DNA of 64,000 bases. It comes from Blastococcus sp. TF02A-26 (GTDB lineage: Bacteria > Actinomycetota > Actinomycetes > Mycobacteriales > Geodermatophilaceae). The notes under the pieces are model-generated. The model searched no databases. It had not been told where the DNA came from and saw only the letters and a list, made by a program, of their open reading frames with translations. Below, one piece after another: positions 40,112 through 49,754 of this stretch. The first letter of the stretch is position 1. Each line of letters starts with the position of its first letter. The position numbers and the translations under genes were made by a program. The stretch covers positions 1 through 64,000 of the forward strand of contig NZ_QOHG01000003.1 in assembly GCF_003319125.1 (NCBI RefSeq), in the 5' to 3' direction.

Positions 40112-40630
40112 TCAGACGGTGGTGCCGGGCGTGCCCAGGGCGGGCAGGGCTCCCTGGACGGAGATGGCGATCGGCGCGCCGCGCCAGAGGACGTCGATCC
40201 GGCAGACGTCGACCGGGTTGCGGACCTCGGGAGGCGTCCCGACCGACGGCAGGCTGAGGGCCGAGTGGCCGGGCAGCACGGCCTTGACGCTGCCGCCGAC
40301 GACGTTGGCGATCTCGCCGAAGGCGTCGACGACGTCCTCCTCCTCGAGCACCTCGGGGGCGCTCTCCCGCAGCAGGGCCCGCGAGAGGTCCTCCGCGGTC
40401 TGCCGGCCGGTGGTGAGCACGACGCTGCCGGTCCACGGACCGACCATGTCGACCCAGCTGGACACGACGTCGGCGGGCAGCTCCCCGGGGAGCGGGACGA
40501 GCACCTCGTCCTCGCCGACCAGGGAGATCCAGGCCTCGCCGGCGATCGACTCGACGGTGGCCTCGTCGATCAGCTCGGTGATGACCGGGCGGGCGTCGGC
40601 GAGCCGGCGGTCGGTGTCGAGAGTGGTCAC
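40112..40630 (-). CDS. cheX: CheX-like chemotaxis phosphatase
   Basis: A 172-residue CheC/CheX-family protein. The phosphatase signature E-x-x-N is present in VVDAFGEIANVVGGSVKAVL, the sequence around which CheX acts on phospho-CheY. It would terminate the CheY signal, replacing CheZ. Its GTG overlaps the upstream cheY stop in GTGA, so it is made together with one of its probable substrates. No CheD or classical CheC gene is seen in the window. Confidence 0.82.
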   Translation of the reverse strand: MTTLDTDRRLADARPVITELIDEATVESIAGEAWISLVGEDEVLVPLPGELPADVVSSWVDMVGPWTGSVVLTTGRQTAEDLSRALLRESAPEVLEEEDVVDAFGEIANVVGGSVKAVLPGHSALSLPSVGTPPEVRNPVDVCRIDVLWRGAPIAISVQGALPALGTPGTTV

Positions 40631-41010
40631 AGGACGACCTCCTGGGGGAGCAGGCCGAGCAGCGCCAGCTTGTCGCGGATGGCGTCGGCCGTGAACGGCT
40701 TGATCACGTACTCGTGCGCGCCGGCGGCCAGCGCCCGCACGATCTGGGTGTGCTCGCTCTCCGAGGTGACCATCATCATGGTCATGGAGCGCCACGCCGG
40801 GTTGGCGCGCACGGCCGAGACGAACTGCAGTCCGTCCATCACCGGCATGTTCCAGTCGATGGTGGCCAGGTCGGGGACCCAGCCCTCGTTGAGCACGTCG
40901 AGGGCCTCCCCGCCGTGGCCGGCGTCCCGGACCTCGTATCCGAAGCCGGTGAGGATGCTGCTGACGATCCGGCGCATGGCGCGCGAGTCGTCGATCACCA
41001 GAGCACGCAT
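40627..41010 (-). CDS. cheY: CheY-type response regulator (2)
   Basis: A 127-residue receiver: D7-D8, phosphoacceptor D52 in ATIDWNMPVMDG, MMMVTSESEH and the lysine of YVIKPFTADAI. It differs clearly from the other CheY of this operon (39719-40081), so the two may have separate outputs, such as motor control and phosphate sink; that is inference. It lies 5 bp after cheR and overlaps cheX by 4 bp. Confidence 0.92.
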   Translation of the reverse strand: MRALVIDDSRAMRRIVSSILTGFGYEVRDAGHGGEALDVLNEGWVPDLATIDWNMPVMDGLQFVSAVRANPAWRSMTMMMVTSESEHTQIVRALAAGAHEYVIKPFTADAIRDKLALLGLLPQEVVL

Positions 41011-41015
41011 GTGGA

Positions 41016-41840
41016 TCAGGCCCCCTTCAGCGGGCGGTAGGCAGAGCTGCGGCCGAGCACGACCCGCTCCCAGGAGTCGTCGACGCCGAGGGTGGTCTCG
41101 GCGGCACCGAGGAACAGCCACCCGTCCGGCTTCATGAGGGCGCGGACACGGCGGAGGATCGCCTGCTTGGTGGGCAGGTCGAAGTAGATGAGGACGTTGC
41201 GCAGGTAGACCACGTCGAACGGGCCCATCCGGGGCAGCGCCGCGGCGAGGTTGCACTCGCTGGCCGTCACCATCCGGCGGAGGTTGGCGTTGACCTCCCA
41301 CTCGCTGCCGGCACGGGTGAAGTGGCGGACGAGCATGGGCGCCGGCAGGCCGCGGTTGACCTCGAGCTGGCTGAACCGGCCGGCGCGGGTGCGCTCCACC
41401 ATCTCGCGGGAGAGATCGGTGGCCGTGATGGACACCCGGCTCGCCGCGTTGGGCATCGCGTCCTCGAGCAGCATCGCGATCGTGTACGGCTCCTGCCCGC
41501 TGGAGCAGGCGGCCGACCAGATCTGGAGCCGCTCGTTCGGGCCGCGGGCCGCCGTCAGCGCGGGCAGCACGGTCGTGGTCAGCGTGGTGAACGGGTCGCC
41601 GTCGCGGAACCACGAGGTCTCGTTGGTGGTGAGGGCCTCGACGATGCGCCGGGTGTTCTCCGGGTTCGGCCGGGTGCGGACGGTGTCGACCAGCTGGCCG
41701 ACGTCGGCGAGCCCCATCTGCCGGGCGATGGGCAGCAGCCGGGCCTCGACCAGGTACTCCTTCCCGGGCGCGAGCACGATCGCGCTCTCCCGGTGCACCA
41801 CCTGGCGGACCCAGTCGAAGCTGGTGGCGGTCAGGGTCAT
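41016..41840 (-). CDS. cheR: chemoreceptor methyltransferase CheR
   Basis: A 274-residue S-adenosylmethionine-dependent glutamate methyltransferase that adapts receptors. VEALTTNETSWFRDGDPF (CheR N-domain end), IWSAACSSGQEPYTIAMLL (cofactor motif), ITATDLSREMVERTRAGRF and FDVVYLRNVLIYFD are all diagnostic. Its ATG overlaps the cheB stop in ATGA. The four receptors in the window lack a visible NWETF-like CheR tether at their C-termini. Confidence 0.95.
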   Translation of the reverse strand: MTLTATSFDWVRQVVHRESAIVLAPGKEYLVEARLLPIARQMGLADVGQLVDTVRTRPNPENTRRIVEALTTNETSWFRDGDPFTTLTTTVLPALTAARGPNERLQIWSAACSSGQEPYTIAMLLEDAMPNAASRVSITATDLSREMVERTRAGRFSQLEVNRGLPAPMLVRHFTRAGSEWEVNANLRRMVTASECNLAAALPRMGPFDVVYLRNVLIYFDLPTKQAILRRVRALMKPDGWLFLGAAETTLGVDDSWERVVLGRSSAYRPLKGA

Positions 41841-42955
41841 CGGACTCCTCCAGTGGCCAGCACGGACGTCCGGCTGGGGGCGGTGCTGAGCGTGGGGCCG
41901 GTCAGCCGGCGGACGATCGTCTCGGCGATGCGGTCCAGCGGCAGGATCTCGTCGGCCAGGCCGGCCGAGGCGACGGCGCCGGGCATGCCCCAGACCACCG
42001 AGGTGGCCTGGTCCTGGACGACGACGGAGCCGCCGGCCTCGCGGATGCGCGCCGCGCCGAGCTTGCCGTCGGAGCCCATGCCGGTCAGGACGACGGCGAG
42101 GACCGCGCCCCGGTGGGCGTCGACCGCCGAGCGGAACAGCGGGTCGACGGCCGGACGGCAGAAGTTCTCCGGCGGACCCTGGGTCAGCATCGTGGCGTTG
42201 CCGCGCGGGCTGGTCCGGAGGGTCAGGTGGTGGTCGCCGGGGGCGAGGTGGACGGTGCCGGGCGCCAGCGGGGTGCCGTCGACGGCCTCGACGACGCGCA
42301 GGGCACTGAGCCGGTCCAGCCGTTGGGCGAACTGCTTGGTGAACACCGGGGGCATGTGCTGGACCAGGAGGACCGGCACCGGCAGGGAGGCCGGCAGCGC
42401 GGGCAGCACCTTGGCCAGCGCCTCGGGACCGCCGGTCGAGGAGCCGATGACCAGGATGGCCGGCTTCTCGACCGGGGCCGAGCGCGGCGCGGCCGGGCGC
42501 ACCGGGACGAGGGGAGCGGCGGCGCGGGCCGGGCCGGTGGTGACCGGGCGGCCGGTGAGGGCCTTGATCTTGGGGATCAGCTGCTCGCGGACGCTCTCCA
42601 TCGACTGCGCGACGCTGCCGACGTTGGCCGGCTTGGTGACGTAGTCGTTGGCACCGGCCGAGAGGGCGTCGAGGGTCGCCGACGCGCCGCGCTCGGTGAG
42701 CGTGCTGAACATGATGATCGGGACACGGCTGCGCGTGGCGCGGATCGCCGCCACCGCCTGGATGCCGTTCATCTCCGGCATCTCGATGTCCATGGTGACC
42801 AGGTCGGGCTTGAGCTGCTCGACCTTGCCGACGGCGAGCTTGCCGTTGACGGCGGTGCCGACGACCTCGATCCCAGGGTCCTGGGACAGCACGTCGGTCA
42901 CGATCTTGCGCACCACGATGGAGTCGTCGACCACCAGCACCCGGATCGGGTTCAT
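41837..42955 (-). CDS. cheB: receptor methylesterase/response regulator CheB
   Basis: A 372-residue protein: receiver domain (1-120; D10-D11, phosphoacceptor D56 in VTMDIEMPEMNG, KPANV), a Pro/Ala-rich linker, then the methylesterase/deamidase domain. Ser is in VIGSSTGGPEAL, His in VQHMPPVFTKQF and Asp in LTGMGSDGKLG. Phosphorylated by CheA, it removes receptor methyl groups. GGAGGA lies 3-6 bp before the ATG. First gene of the six-gene operon; the promoter must be in the 380-bp region upstream. Confidence 0.95.
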   Translation of the reverse strand: MNPIRVLVVDDSIVVRKIVTDVLSQDPGIEVVGTAVNGKLAVGKVEQLKPDLVTMDIEMPEMNGIQAVAAIRATRSRVPIIMFSTLTERGASATLDALSAGANDYVTKPANVGSVAQSMESVREQLIPKIKALTGRPVTTGPARAAAPLVPVRPAAPRSAPVEKPAILVIGSSTGGPEALAKVLPALPASLPVPVLLVQHMPPVFTKQFAQRLDRLSALRVVEAVDGTPLAPGTVHLAPGDHHLTLRTSPRGNATMLTQGPPENFCRPAVDPLFRSAVDAHRGAVLAVVLTGMGSDGKLGAARIREAGGSVVVQDQATSVVWGMPGAVASAGLADEILPLDRIAETIVRRLTGPTLSTAPSRTSVLATGGVR

Positions 42956-43334
42956 CCGTCCTCCTGCTCCTGTCGGACAGCCGACAGGGGCTGTTAGTCG
43001 TGTATCGGCACCGGTTCCGACCGATTGAGTTCGGCCGCGCACAACCGGTTCCGGTCGGTACGGACGTCCCGGGTGCACCAGGCGTCACAGGAGTTGTCGG
43101 CTGCCACAAACGCCACCTGAAGTGCTGCCGCGGACTCGTTACGCAAATCGCGGTGACCGGCGCGGGGAATGGCTCCTCGCCCATTTGTCGACAGCGGGGA
43201 ACGGTGACCGGCGGATCCGGGAATGGCGTTGACCAGCGGATTTCGGCTCCGGCACGAGCGCTGTGCGCCAGGAGCCCATTCGGTCACCGGAACGGGTACT
43301 CAGCGCACACTGCTCGTGCCCGAGCCCCCGGACC
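42956..43334 (-). promoter_or_regulatory. upstream region of the cheB operon
   Basis: About 380 bp without a gene. It contains two direct ACCGGTTCCG blocks (around 43010 and 43044), two copies of GGAATGG (43166-43172, 43220-43226), and TGTCGACA (43187). Related GGAATGG and GTCGAC elements occur upstream of chemoreceptor genes at 49.7, 51.6 and 53.5 kb. No confident -35/-10 pair; a GCCGACAA at 43101-43094 resembles a sigma-28 -10 box but lacks its TAAA partner. Confidence 0.4.
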
Positions 43335-43727
43335 TCAGTCGGCCAGGAGGTCCGGCGGGGGCGCGAAGGGCGTGATGCAGAACGGGTGGCCGGCCGGGTC
43401 GAGCAGCACCCGCCAGCGGGGATCGGGCTGCGGGTCGGCCAGGCGCGCGCCGAGGGCCAGCGCGCGGGCGACCGGCTCGTCCAGCGCCTCGCCGGCCGTC
43501 AGGTCGAGGTGGACGACGGACGCCCCCGGCCAGACCGGCGGGCGGTACCCCTCGACCCGTTGCGGGACCAGCAGGACGCCGGGCACCCGCACCCCGACGC
43601 TCGTCTCGCGCCGCCACAGCACCCGGCCACCGAGCAGCCGCACGTAGAAGTCGGCCAGCTCGTCGGGGTAGGCGCAGTCGAGGGACACGCCCACGAACCG
43701 CACGTCGCCGGGCTCGGTCCGCTCCAC
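43335..43727 (-). CDS. VOC-family protein
   Basis: A 130-residue vicinal-oxygen-chelate fold protein: DVRFVGVSLDCAYPDELADF, YVRLLGGRVLWRRE, SVVHLDLTAGEALDEPVARA, WRVLLDPAGHPFCITPFAPP. The D-P-A-G-H-P-F-C ending is that of the actinobacterial glyoxalase-like proteins commonly annotated as VOC family. No metal triad can be assigned safely and the substrate is unknown. GTG 43727 is the best start; the frame opens at 43799. It is transcribed alone, between chemotaxis genes but with no apparent link to them. Confidence 0.78.
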   Translation of the reverse strand: MERTEPGDVRFVGVSLDCAYPDELADFYVRLLGGRVLWRRETSVGVRVPGVLLVPQRVEGYRPPVWPGASVVHLDLTAGEALDEPVARALALGARLADPQPDPRWRVLLDPAGHPFCITPFAPPPDLLAD

Positions 43728-43825
43728 GGTCGCGACCGTAACGGTCGACGGAGTGCGCAGTGGTCCAGCAGATGGGCGGTCGGGTGCACCGACGCCCACA
43801 CTGTCACCGCCGGAGCGGCGCAGGG

Positions 43826-44710
43826 TCAGGCGGTGGTGACCCGCTCCCAGGGGGCGAGCAGGACCGTCAGCGCGGTGGTGTCGAGCATGTCGCCCATGGT
43901 GATGCCCTGGACCACGCCGGCGACGGCGTTCCAGACGCCCTGGGCGCCGTCACGGCCGTCGAAGCCGCCGTCGGCGAAGGCCTGCACGGCCAGCAGCTGG
44001 GCGGCGGCCAGCACGCGGAGGCGGCCGGAGACGTGCGCGGCCCAGGAGGCCTCGTGCATCGCCGTCGCCCACGGGCGGCGCTCGAGGCGGCCCTCGTCGA
44101 CGGCGCGGCGCCAGCGGGCGCGGGTGGCGTCGTCCTGGTCACCGATCGCGCTCAGGAACGCGTGGACCTCGACCGCGGCGGGGCCCAGGTCCGGCTGCAC
44201 GGTCGGGACGAGGCCGGTCGCCGTCGCCAGGGCCAGCGGGCCGGTGAGCTGCCGGCGGACCAGCGGGGGCAGGACGTCGGAGGCGAAGGAGCCGATCACC
44301 GCGTCGCCGAGCACGTCGGCGGCCGCGGCGAGCACGTCCTCGTCGACGTCGGCGGCGGCCGGGTGCTCCAGGCCGAGGACGTCGTCGCGCAGGACCCGCT
44401 CCACGGCGGCGGCGTCCCCGATCAGCCCGCGCTCGAGCTGCTCGACCAGGACGGCGGCGCGGTCGGTGGTGCCGGCGCTGCGCAGGTTCGGCACCGCGGC
44501 GGCCAGCTCGCGGGCCCGGCGGGCGCGGACCGCCAGGACGGCCCGCTCCTCGCGGTCACGCCCCGCGGAGGGGTGGACGGCGGCGAGGCCCTCGAGCGTG
44601 GCGGCGTCCGCGGTGAGTCCCGTCAGGAGGACGTCGGCCACCTGCCGCCCGAGCGGGAGGCGGACCAGGTCGAAGCCGAGGGTGGCGGCACTGACCAGTG
44701 AGTACGGCAC
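43826..44710 (-). CDS. unrecognised 294-aa protein
   Basis: An Ala/Leu/Val-rich, mostly helical, acidic soluble protein starting M-PYSLVSAATLGFDLVRLPL. It has VPNLRSAGTTDRAAVLVEQL, AATGLVPTVQPDLGPAAVEVH-like hydrophobic stretches and an end GITMGDMLDTTALTVLLAPW. The middle (110-200) is helical without a clear membrane segment. I know no family for it. GTG 44710 is chosen for GGAGG 7 bp upstream; ATG 44749 has none. It follows the terminator of cheA-cheW, so it has its own promoter in 44711-44870. Confidence 0.65.
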   Translation of the reverse strand: MPYSLVSAATLGFDLVRLPLGRQVADVLLTGLTADAATLEGLAAVHPSAGRDREERAVLAVRARRARELAAAVPNLRSAGTTDRAAVLVEQLERGLIGDAAAVERVLRDDVLGLEHPAAADVDEDVLAAAADVLGDAVIGSFASDVLPPLVRRQLTGPLALATATGLVPTVQPDLGPAAVEVHAFLSAIGDQDDATRARWRRAVDEGRLERRPWATAMHEASWAAHVSGRLRVLAAAQLLAVQAFADGGFDGRDGAQGVWNAVAGVVQGITMGDMLDTTALTVLLAPWERVTTA

Positions 44711-44872
44711 GACAGCGCCTCCGTGAGCCGGGACAAGGGCGGAGACCATGCTGACCGCGATCGTCCCGTGGCGCCATGTGACCCTCACCCGTCCGGCGGA
44801 GACCACGCCCGATCCTCTCGCGTGTCCCCGGCGCTTCTGTCATAGAGCGATCGCACAGAGTCACCGAACGGG

Positions 44873-44913
44873 ACCGGCCCCCTTCCGACCAGGTGGTCGG
44901 AGAGGGGGCCGGT
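44873..44913 (-). terminator. terminator of cheA-cheW
   Basis: Two stacked stems 14 bp after the cheW stop: ACCGGCCCCCT/AGGGGGCCGGT (44873-44883, 44903-44913) and TCCGACC/GGTCGGA (44884-44890, 44895-44901) around a short loop. Confidence 0.75.
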
Positions 44914-44926
44914 ACGGGGTCCTTCG

Positions 44927-45391
44927 TCAGGCGCTGACGGCCTTGTGCACGTCCAGGGCGAGGAGCAGCTGACCGTCGAGCTTGAACGCGCCGCGGATGA
45001 GGTCGCGCGCGGTGCCGTCGAGCGTGTCCGGCGGCGCCTCGAAGTCGGCCGGGTCCACGTCGACGACGTCGGCGATGGCGTCCACCAGGAGGCTGACGGC
45101 CTCGCCGTGCAGGCGCACGACGATGACGACCGCGTCGGTGTCCTCGGGCCGCGGCGGACGGCCCAGCCGCTCGCGCAGCTCGATCGCCGTCACGACCTGG
45201 CCACGCAGGTTGATCAGGCCGGCGACGGCGGTCGGGGCCAGCGGCACCCGGGTCAGGCTCTGGCTGCGCAGGACCTCCTGCACGTGCGCCACCTCGACGC
45301 CGTAGAGGTCGCCGTCCAGCCAGAAGGTGGCCAGCTGGCCGCCGATCACCGGGGCGGCGTCGGAGGTGCGGGTGTCGGTCGCGGTGCTCAC
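44927..45391 (-). CDS. cheW: chemotaxis coupling protein CheW
   Basis: A 154-residue SH3-like coupling protein linking receptors to CheA: LATFWLDGDLYGVEVAHVQE, VAGLINLRGQVVTAIELRER and VSLLVDAIADVVDVDPADF are the standard CheW segments, the Arg of NLRG contacting receptors. It starts 1 bp after the cheA stop, so translation is coupled. No second stand-alone CheW gene in the window, though CheA carries two extra CheW domains. Confidence 0.93.
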   Translation of the reverse strand: MSTATDTRTSDAAPVIGGQLATFWLDGDLYGVEVAHVQEVLRSQSLTRVPLAPTAVAGLINLRGQVVTAIELRERLGRPPRPEDTDAVVIVVRLHGEAVSLLVDAIADVVDVDPADFEAPPDTLDGTARDLIRGAFKLDGQLLLALDVHKAVSA

Positions 45392-45392
45392 G

Positions 45393-47783
45393 TCAGACCT
45401 CCATCAGGGACGAGGAGACGCCCTGGGGCGTCGAGAAGTCGGAACCGGCGCTGTAGAACGCCGGGTCGGCGGCGAGGATGGCCGCCCGGACGTCGAGCAG
45501 CTCGGTCACCTTGTCGCCGAGGACGGCGGAGCCGAGCAGGCCCATGTCCTCGATGTCGCTGCGGATGGCGGCCTCGCCGTCGACGATGTCGAGGATCTCC
45601 TCGACCACGATCGCCACGCTGCGGCCGTGGTCGCTGTAGACGATGACCTCGAGGACCTCCTGGTCCGCCTCGCCGTAGGCGCCCAGGTGCCGGTCGAGGC
45701 GGACGATCGGCAGGATCGCGCCGCGGTACTGCACGACCTCCCGGTTGCCGACCCGCTCCACGTTCTCGGTGCGGACCTGCTCGAGGCGGGTGACCGTGTC
45801 GAGCGGGATCGCGACCCGGCGGCCACCGCCGATGGAGGCGAGCAGCATCCGCTCGCGCTGCGACTCGGTGTCGGCCGCGGCGACGGCGGCGGCCACGCGG
45901 GCCTCCTGCCGCTCGGCGCTCTCCGTGCGCAGGGCCCGGCGGGCCAGCGCCTGGACGTCGAGGATCAGCGCGACCGTGCCGTCACCGAGGACCGTGGCGC
46001 CGGAGTAGAGGCCGATCGCCTTGAGCTGGCCGCCGACGGCCTTGACCACGATCTCCTCGGTGTTGATCACCCGGTCGACGACCAGGCCGAAGCGCCGTCC
46101 CTCGGAACGCAGCACCGCGATGACGACGTGGCCGTCGTGCCGCTCGGAGGTGATGCCGAGGACGTCGGTGAGCCGGACCAGGGGGAGGAGCTCCCCGCGC
46201 AGCCGGTAGACCTGCGCCCCGCCGACCTCCTCGACGGCGTTGACCGCCTTCTCGGCGTCGAGCGAGACGAGCTCCTGGAGGCTGATCTGCGGGATGGCGT
46301 AGCGGTCGGAGGCGCACTCCACGGTCAGCGCCGGGACGATCGCCAGGGTCAGCGGGATCCGCAGCCGGCAGACGGTGCCGGTGCCGGCGACCGACTCGAC
46401 CTCGATGGTGCCGCCGATGGCCTCGATGTTGGTCTTGACGACGTCCATGCCGACGCCGCGGCCGGAGACGTTGGTGACGGCGGCGGCCGTCGAGAAGCCC
46501 GGCAGGAAGATCATCTGCAGGACGTCGGCGGGGCTCATCCGGGCCAGCTGCGCCTCGGTGACGAGGCCGCGCTCGATGGCCTTGGCGCCGATCTTGGCCG
46601 GGTCGATGCCGGCGCCGTCGTCGGCGACCTCGACGACGACCTGGCCGCTCTCGTGCTTCGCGCGCAGGGTCAGGACGCCCTCGGCCGGCTTGCCGGCGGC
46701 ACGGCGCTTGTCCGGCGCCTCGATGCCGTGGTCGACGGAGTTGCGGACCAGGTGGGTCAGCGGGTCCTTGACGGCCTCGAGCAGCGTCTTGTCGAGCTCG
46801 GTGTCCTTGCCCTCCATCTCCAGGCGGACGCTCTTGCCGCACTGGATGCCGAGGTCGCGGACGACGCGCGGAAGCTTCGACCAGATGTGGTCGATCGGCT
46901 GCATGCGCGTCTTCATGACGCCCTCCTGCAGCTCGCTGGCGATGAGGTTGAGCCGCTGCGAGGCGCGGACCAGGTCCGTGTCGTTGGACCGGCCGACGTA
47001 CTGGACGATCTGGTTGCGGGTCAGCACCAGCTCGCCGACGAGCAGCATGAGCTCGTCGAGCAGGTCGACGTCCACGCGGATGGTGCTGTCGGCGACGGCG
47101 CGGCGCGCCTGCCCGCCGTCGGCGGCGGGCGCGTGCTCGGGCTCGGCGGCCTCGGCGGCCGCAGCCGCCACGGGGACGGGGGCCTCGACGGCAGGGACCT
47201 CCACGGCAGGGACCTCCAGGACGGGAGCCGCGGCGACGGGCTCGACGGTGGGCTCGGCGGGCTCCGCGGCCGGGGCCTTGCGGGTCCGCTTGGGGGCGGG
47301 AGCGGCGGGCGCCTCGACGACGGCGGCCTCGACGACCGGTACCTCCGCGACCGGCACCTCGGCGACGGGCGCCTCGGCAGCGGGAGCCGCGGCCGGGCCG
47401 TCCTCCATGGCGGCGCTGATGTCGGCGACGACGGCCGAGACGTCCACCGAGCCCTCGCCACCCGTGGCCTCGATCGAGGTCAGGAGGGAGCGGACGGTGT
47501 CGACCATGCGCAGCAGGACGCTGGTCCGCGCGGGGGTCAGCTCCAGGGCGCCGTCCCGCAGCCGGGAGAGCATGTTCTCCCCGATGTGCGTGACCTCCTC
47601 CAGGCGGTTGAACGCCAGGAAGCCGCTGGTGCCCTTGATCGTGTGGATCGTGCGGAAGATGCTCGAGAGGCGTTCCCGCGAGTTCGGTTCCTGCTCGAGG
47701 GCGACCAGGTCGGTGTCCAGCTGGTCGAGGTTCTCGTGGCTCTCGACGAGGAACTCCTCGACGATGTCGTCCAGACCGTCCAC
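45393..47783 (-). CDS. cheA: chemotaxis histidine kinase CheA with two CheW-like domains
   Basis: A 796-residue kinase. Order: HPt domain (1-105; phospho-His 47 in RTIHTIKGTSGF), a Pro/Ala/Val/Glu-rich linker (about 130-245) where other CheA proteins have a CheY-binding P2 domain, dimerisation helices, and the ATPase (HLVRNSVDHGIE, VADDGAGID, GRGVGMDVVKTNIE). Next comes a P5 CheW-like domain (about 500-640) and a second CheW-like domain (about 665-785; RRVAIPLDTVTRLEQVRTEN, YRGAILPIVRLDRHLGAYGE). The start is GTG 47783, with GAGAAGG upstream. No P2 domain is visible. Confidence 0.93.
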   Translation of the reverse strand: MDGLDDIVEEFLVESHENLDQLDTDLVALEQEPNSRERLSSIFRTIHTIKGTSGFLAFNRLEEVTHIGENMLSRLRDGALELTPARTSVLLRMVDTVRSLLTSIEATGGEGSVDVSAVVADISAAMEDGPAAAPAAEAPVAEVPVAEVPVVEAAVVEAPAAPAPKRTRKAPAAEPAEPTVEPVAAAPVLEVPAVEVPAVEAPVPVAAAAAEAAEPEHAPAADGGQARRAVADSTIRVDVDLLDELMLLVGELVLTRNQIVQYVGRSNDTDLVRASQRLNLIASELQEGVMKTRMQPIDHIWSKLPRVVRDLGIQCGKSVRLEMEGKDTELDKTLLEAVKDPLTHLVRNSVDHGIEAPDKRRAAGKPAEGVLTLRAKHESGQVVVEVADDGAGIDPAKIGAKAIERGLVTEAQLARMSPADVLQMIFLPGFSTAAAVTNVSGRGVGMDVVKTNIEAIGGTIEVESVAGTGTVCRLRIPLTLAIVPALTVECASDRYAIPQISLQELVSLDAEKAVNAVEEVGGAQVYRLRGELLPLVRLTDVLGITSERHDGHVVIAVLRSEGRRFGLVVDRVINTEEIVVKAVGGQLKAIGLYSGATVLGDGTVALILDVQALARRALRTESAERQEARVAAAVAAADTESQRERMLLASIGGGRRVAIPLDTVTRLEQVRTENVERVGNREVVQYRGAILPIVRLDRHLGAYGEADQEVLEVIVYSDHGRSVAIVVEEILDIVDGEAAIRSDIEDMGLLGSAVLGDKVTELLDVRAAILAADPAFYSAGSDFSTPQGVSSSLMEV

Positions 47784-47896
47784 CGGTGCCTTCTCTCTCG
47801 CTGTCGCGGGGCGCGCTCGCCCCGCTGCTGTTGTCGGCGCCACTCGGCCGGAGTTGAGGTGAACTCCGCGGGCGCCCGTCGTGCTCGGTATCGGCA

Positions 47897-47940
47897 GTCG
47901 CGGCCCCGGGGCTGACCGTGGCCGGCCCCGGGGTCGCGAC
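47897..47940 (-). terminator. terminator after chemoreceptor A
   Basis: A 16-bp stem with one G-T pair (47897-47912 with 47925-47940) immediately after the receptor stop at 47946. It separates receptor A from cheA. Confidence 0.7.
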
Positions 47941-47945
47941 GTCCG

Positions 47946-49562
47946 TCAGTAGGTGAAGCGGCCCACCGTGCTGCGCAGGTCGCTGGCCATCCGGGACAGC
48001 TCGTCGACGGCGGTGCGGGTCTGGGCCAGCGCCTGGGTGGTGGAGTCCGCGGCCGTGGAGACCCCGGTGATGTTGTCGGCGATCTGACCGGAGCCCTGGG
48101 CGGCCTCCTGGACCGAGCGCGACATCTCGTTCGTCGTCGCGGTCTGCTCCTCCACGGCGCTGGCGATGGTGGTCTGCCGGTCGGAGATCTGCGCGACGAT
48201 CTGGCTGATCTCACCGATCGCGGCCACGGCCGCGGTCGTGTCGCCCTGGATGGCCTGGACGCGGCGGGCGATGTCCTCGGTCGCCTTCGCCGTCTCCTGG
48301 GCCAGCTCCTTGACCTCGTTGGCGACGACGGCGAAGCCCTTGCCGGCCTCGCCGGCGCGGGCGGCCTCGATCGTGGCGTTGAGCGCCAGCAGGTTCGTCT
48401 GCTCGGCGATGCTCGTGATCACCTTCACCACGTTGCCGATCTCCGCCGACGACTCGCCCAGCTTGTTCACCGTCGCCGTCGTCGCCTCCGCGGCGTTCAC
48501 CGCGCGCATCGCGACCTCGGACGCCTCCGCGGCGTTCGACGCGATCTCCCGGATCGAGGCACCCATCTGCTCGGCACCCGCAGCCACCGTCTGCACGTTG
48601 CGGCTGACCTCCTCCGCGGCGCCGGCCACGACACCCGACTGGGCCGAGGTCTCGTTCGCCGAGGCCGAGATCTGCGCCGACGACGCCGACAGCTCCTCCG
48701 ACGACGCCGCCACCGCGTCCGCGGCACCCACGACCGTCGCCATGACCCCGCGCAGGCTCTCCTGCGCCGACTCCAGCGCCGCTGCCATGCGGCCCACCTC
48801 GTCGTCCTCGTCGACGCGCGCCGAGACCGTGAGGTCACCGGCCGCGAGGGCCTCGGCCGAGCGCTGCACGACCCGCAGGTTGCGGACCATGCGGCGGACG
48901 ACGAAGACGGTCAGTGCGACGGCGACGACCACGGCGCTCAGCGAGGTGACCAGCAGCAGGGTGATGGCGTTGCTCGCCTCGTCCTCGCTGGCGGCGTTCC
49001 GCGCGGCAGCCTCGGCGGACTGCGCCAGACCCTCCTCCTCCAGCCCGTCGGCGATGTCGGTCAGCAGCGGGCTCGACACCTCGCGGTAGACCTGCGCGTA
49101 CGTCGCCAGGTCGCCGGCGTCGGCGGCCGGGAACAGCTGCGCGGCGTTGGAGGCGAGGAACTGCTCCCGGGCGCCCTGGTACTTGTCCATGGCGGCCTGG
49201 TCGATGACGAACGGCTCGTACTCGGCGAGCGCGGCGTCCACGTCGGCCTGCTTCTCCTCCATCTCGCCGAGCAGCTCGACGCGACGAGCGGGGTCCGAGA
49301 CGGCGTACTCGAGCACCCGGGCGCGGTGGGCCGCGGTGGCGCGCTGCACCGCGGACAGGGCGTTCAGCGGCTGCAGGTTCTCGCTGTAGATCCGCTCCTG
49401 GCCGTCCCGCATCTCGCCGATGCGCGTGACCGCCAGCAGGTTCGTGACGATGACGACGACGGCGAGCAGGCCGACGACCGCGCCGATCTTCACCCCGATC
49501 GGACGACCGGCGAACCAGCCGCCGCGCCGCCCGCGGCTGGAAGGGGTGGTGACAACGGACAT
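47946..49562 (-). CDS. methyl-accepting chemotaxis protein A
   Basis: A 538-residue transmembrane receptor. TM1 about 22-45 ([20 protein letters not shown]), periplasmic/extracytoplasmic helical sensor about 46-205, TM2 about 208-232, HAMP about 233-285 ([20 protein letters not shown]) and the signalling hairpin. The tip is [40 protein letters not shown]. The C-terminus is VGRFTY with no CheR pentapeptide tether. GGAGA precedes the ATG. Its signalling domain is nearly identical in DNA to that of receptor B. Ligand unknown. Confidence 0.92.
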   Translation of the reverse strand: MSVVTTPSSRGRRGGWFAGRPIGVKIGAVVGLLAVVVIVTNLLAVTRIGEMRDGQERIYSENLQPLNALSAVQRATAAHRARVLEYAVSDPARRVELLGEMEEKQADVDAALAEYEPFVIDQAAMDKYQGAREQFLASNAAQLFPAADAGDLATYAQVYREVSSPLLTDIADGLEEEGLAQSAEAAARNAASEDEASNAITLLLVTSLSAVVVAVALTVFVVRRMVRNLRVVQRSAEALAAGDLTVSARVDEDDEVGRMAAALESAQESLRGVMATVVGAADAVAASSEELSASSAQISASANETSAQSGVVAGAAEEVSRNVQTVAAGAEQMGASIREIASNAAEASEVAMRAVNAAEATTATVNKLGESSAEIGNVVKVITSIAEQTNLLALNATIEAARAGEAGKGFAVVANEVKELAQETAKATEDIARRVQAIQGDTTAAVAAIGEISQIVAQISDRQTTIASAVEEQTATTNEMSRSVQEAAQGSGQIADNITGVSTAADSTTQALAQTRTAVDELSRMASDLRSTVGRFTY

Positions 49563-49754
49563 CGGTTCTCCTGCGTTCGATTCGCCAACCGGTATCGCCG
49601 GCGCGAGGTTTGCGTGAGGTCGTGCGTGGGAAGAGTGAGCCATTTCGGACGGCGCCGACGGCCAATTCATGGCGTGTCGCAGAGGACCGTCGAGAAAGGT
49701 CGGTGACCGTTTCTGCCGAGTCGACAAGACGCCATTCCCGGGTCCCGGAAAGGC

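Noticed and set aside
43094-43101. Sigma-28 type promoter for the cheB operon (GCCGACAA)
   Set aside because: The -10-like octamer has no TAAA -35 element at the required distance.
45327-47915. Plus-strand 862-codon frame opposite cheA
   Set aside because: Shadow of cheA; repetitive Asp/Gly/Leu composition, no motif.
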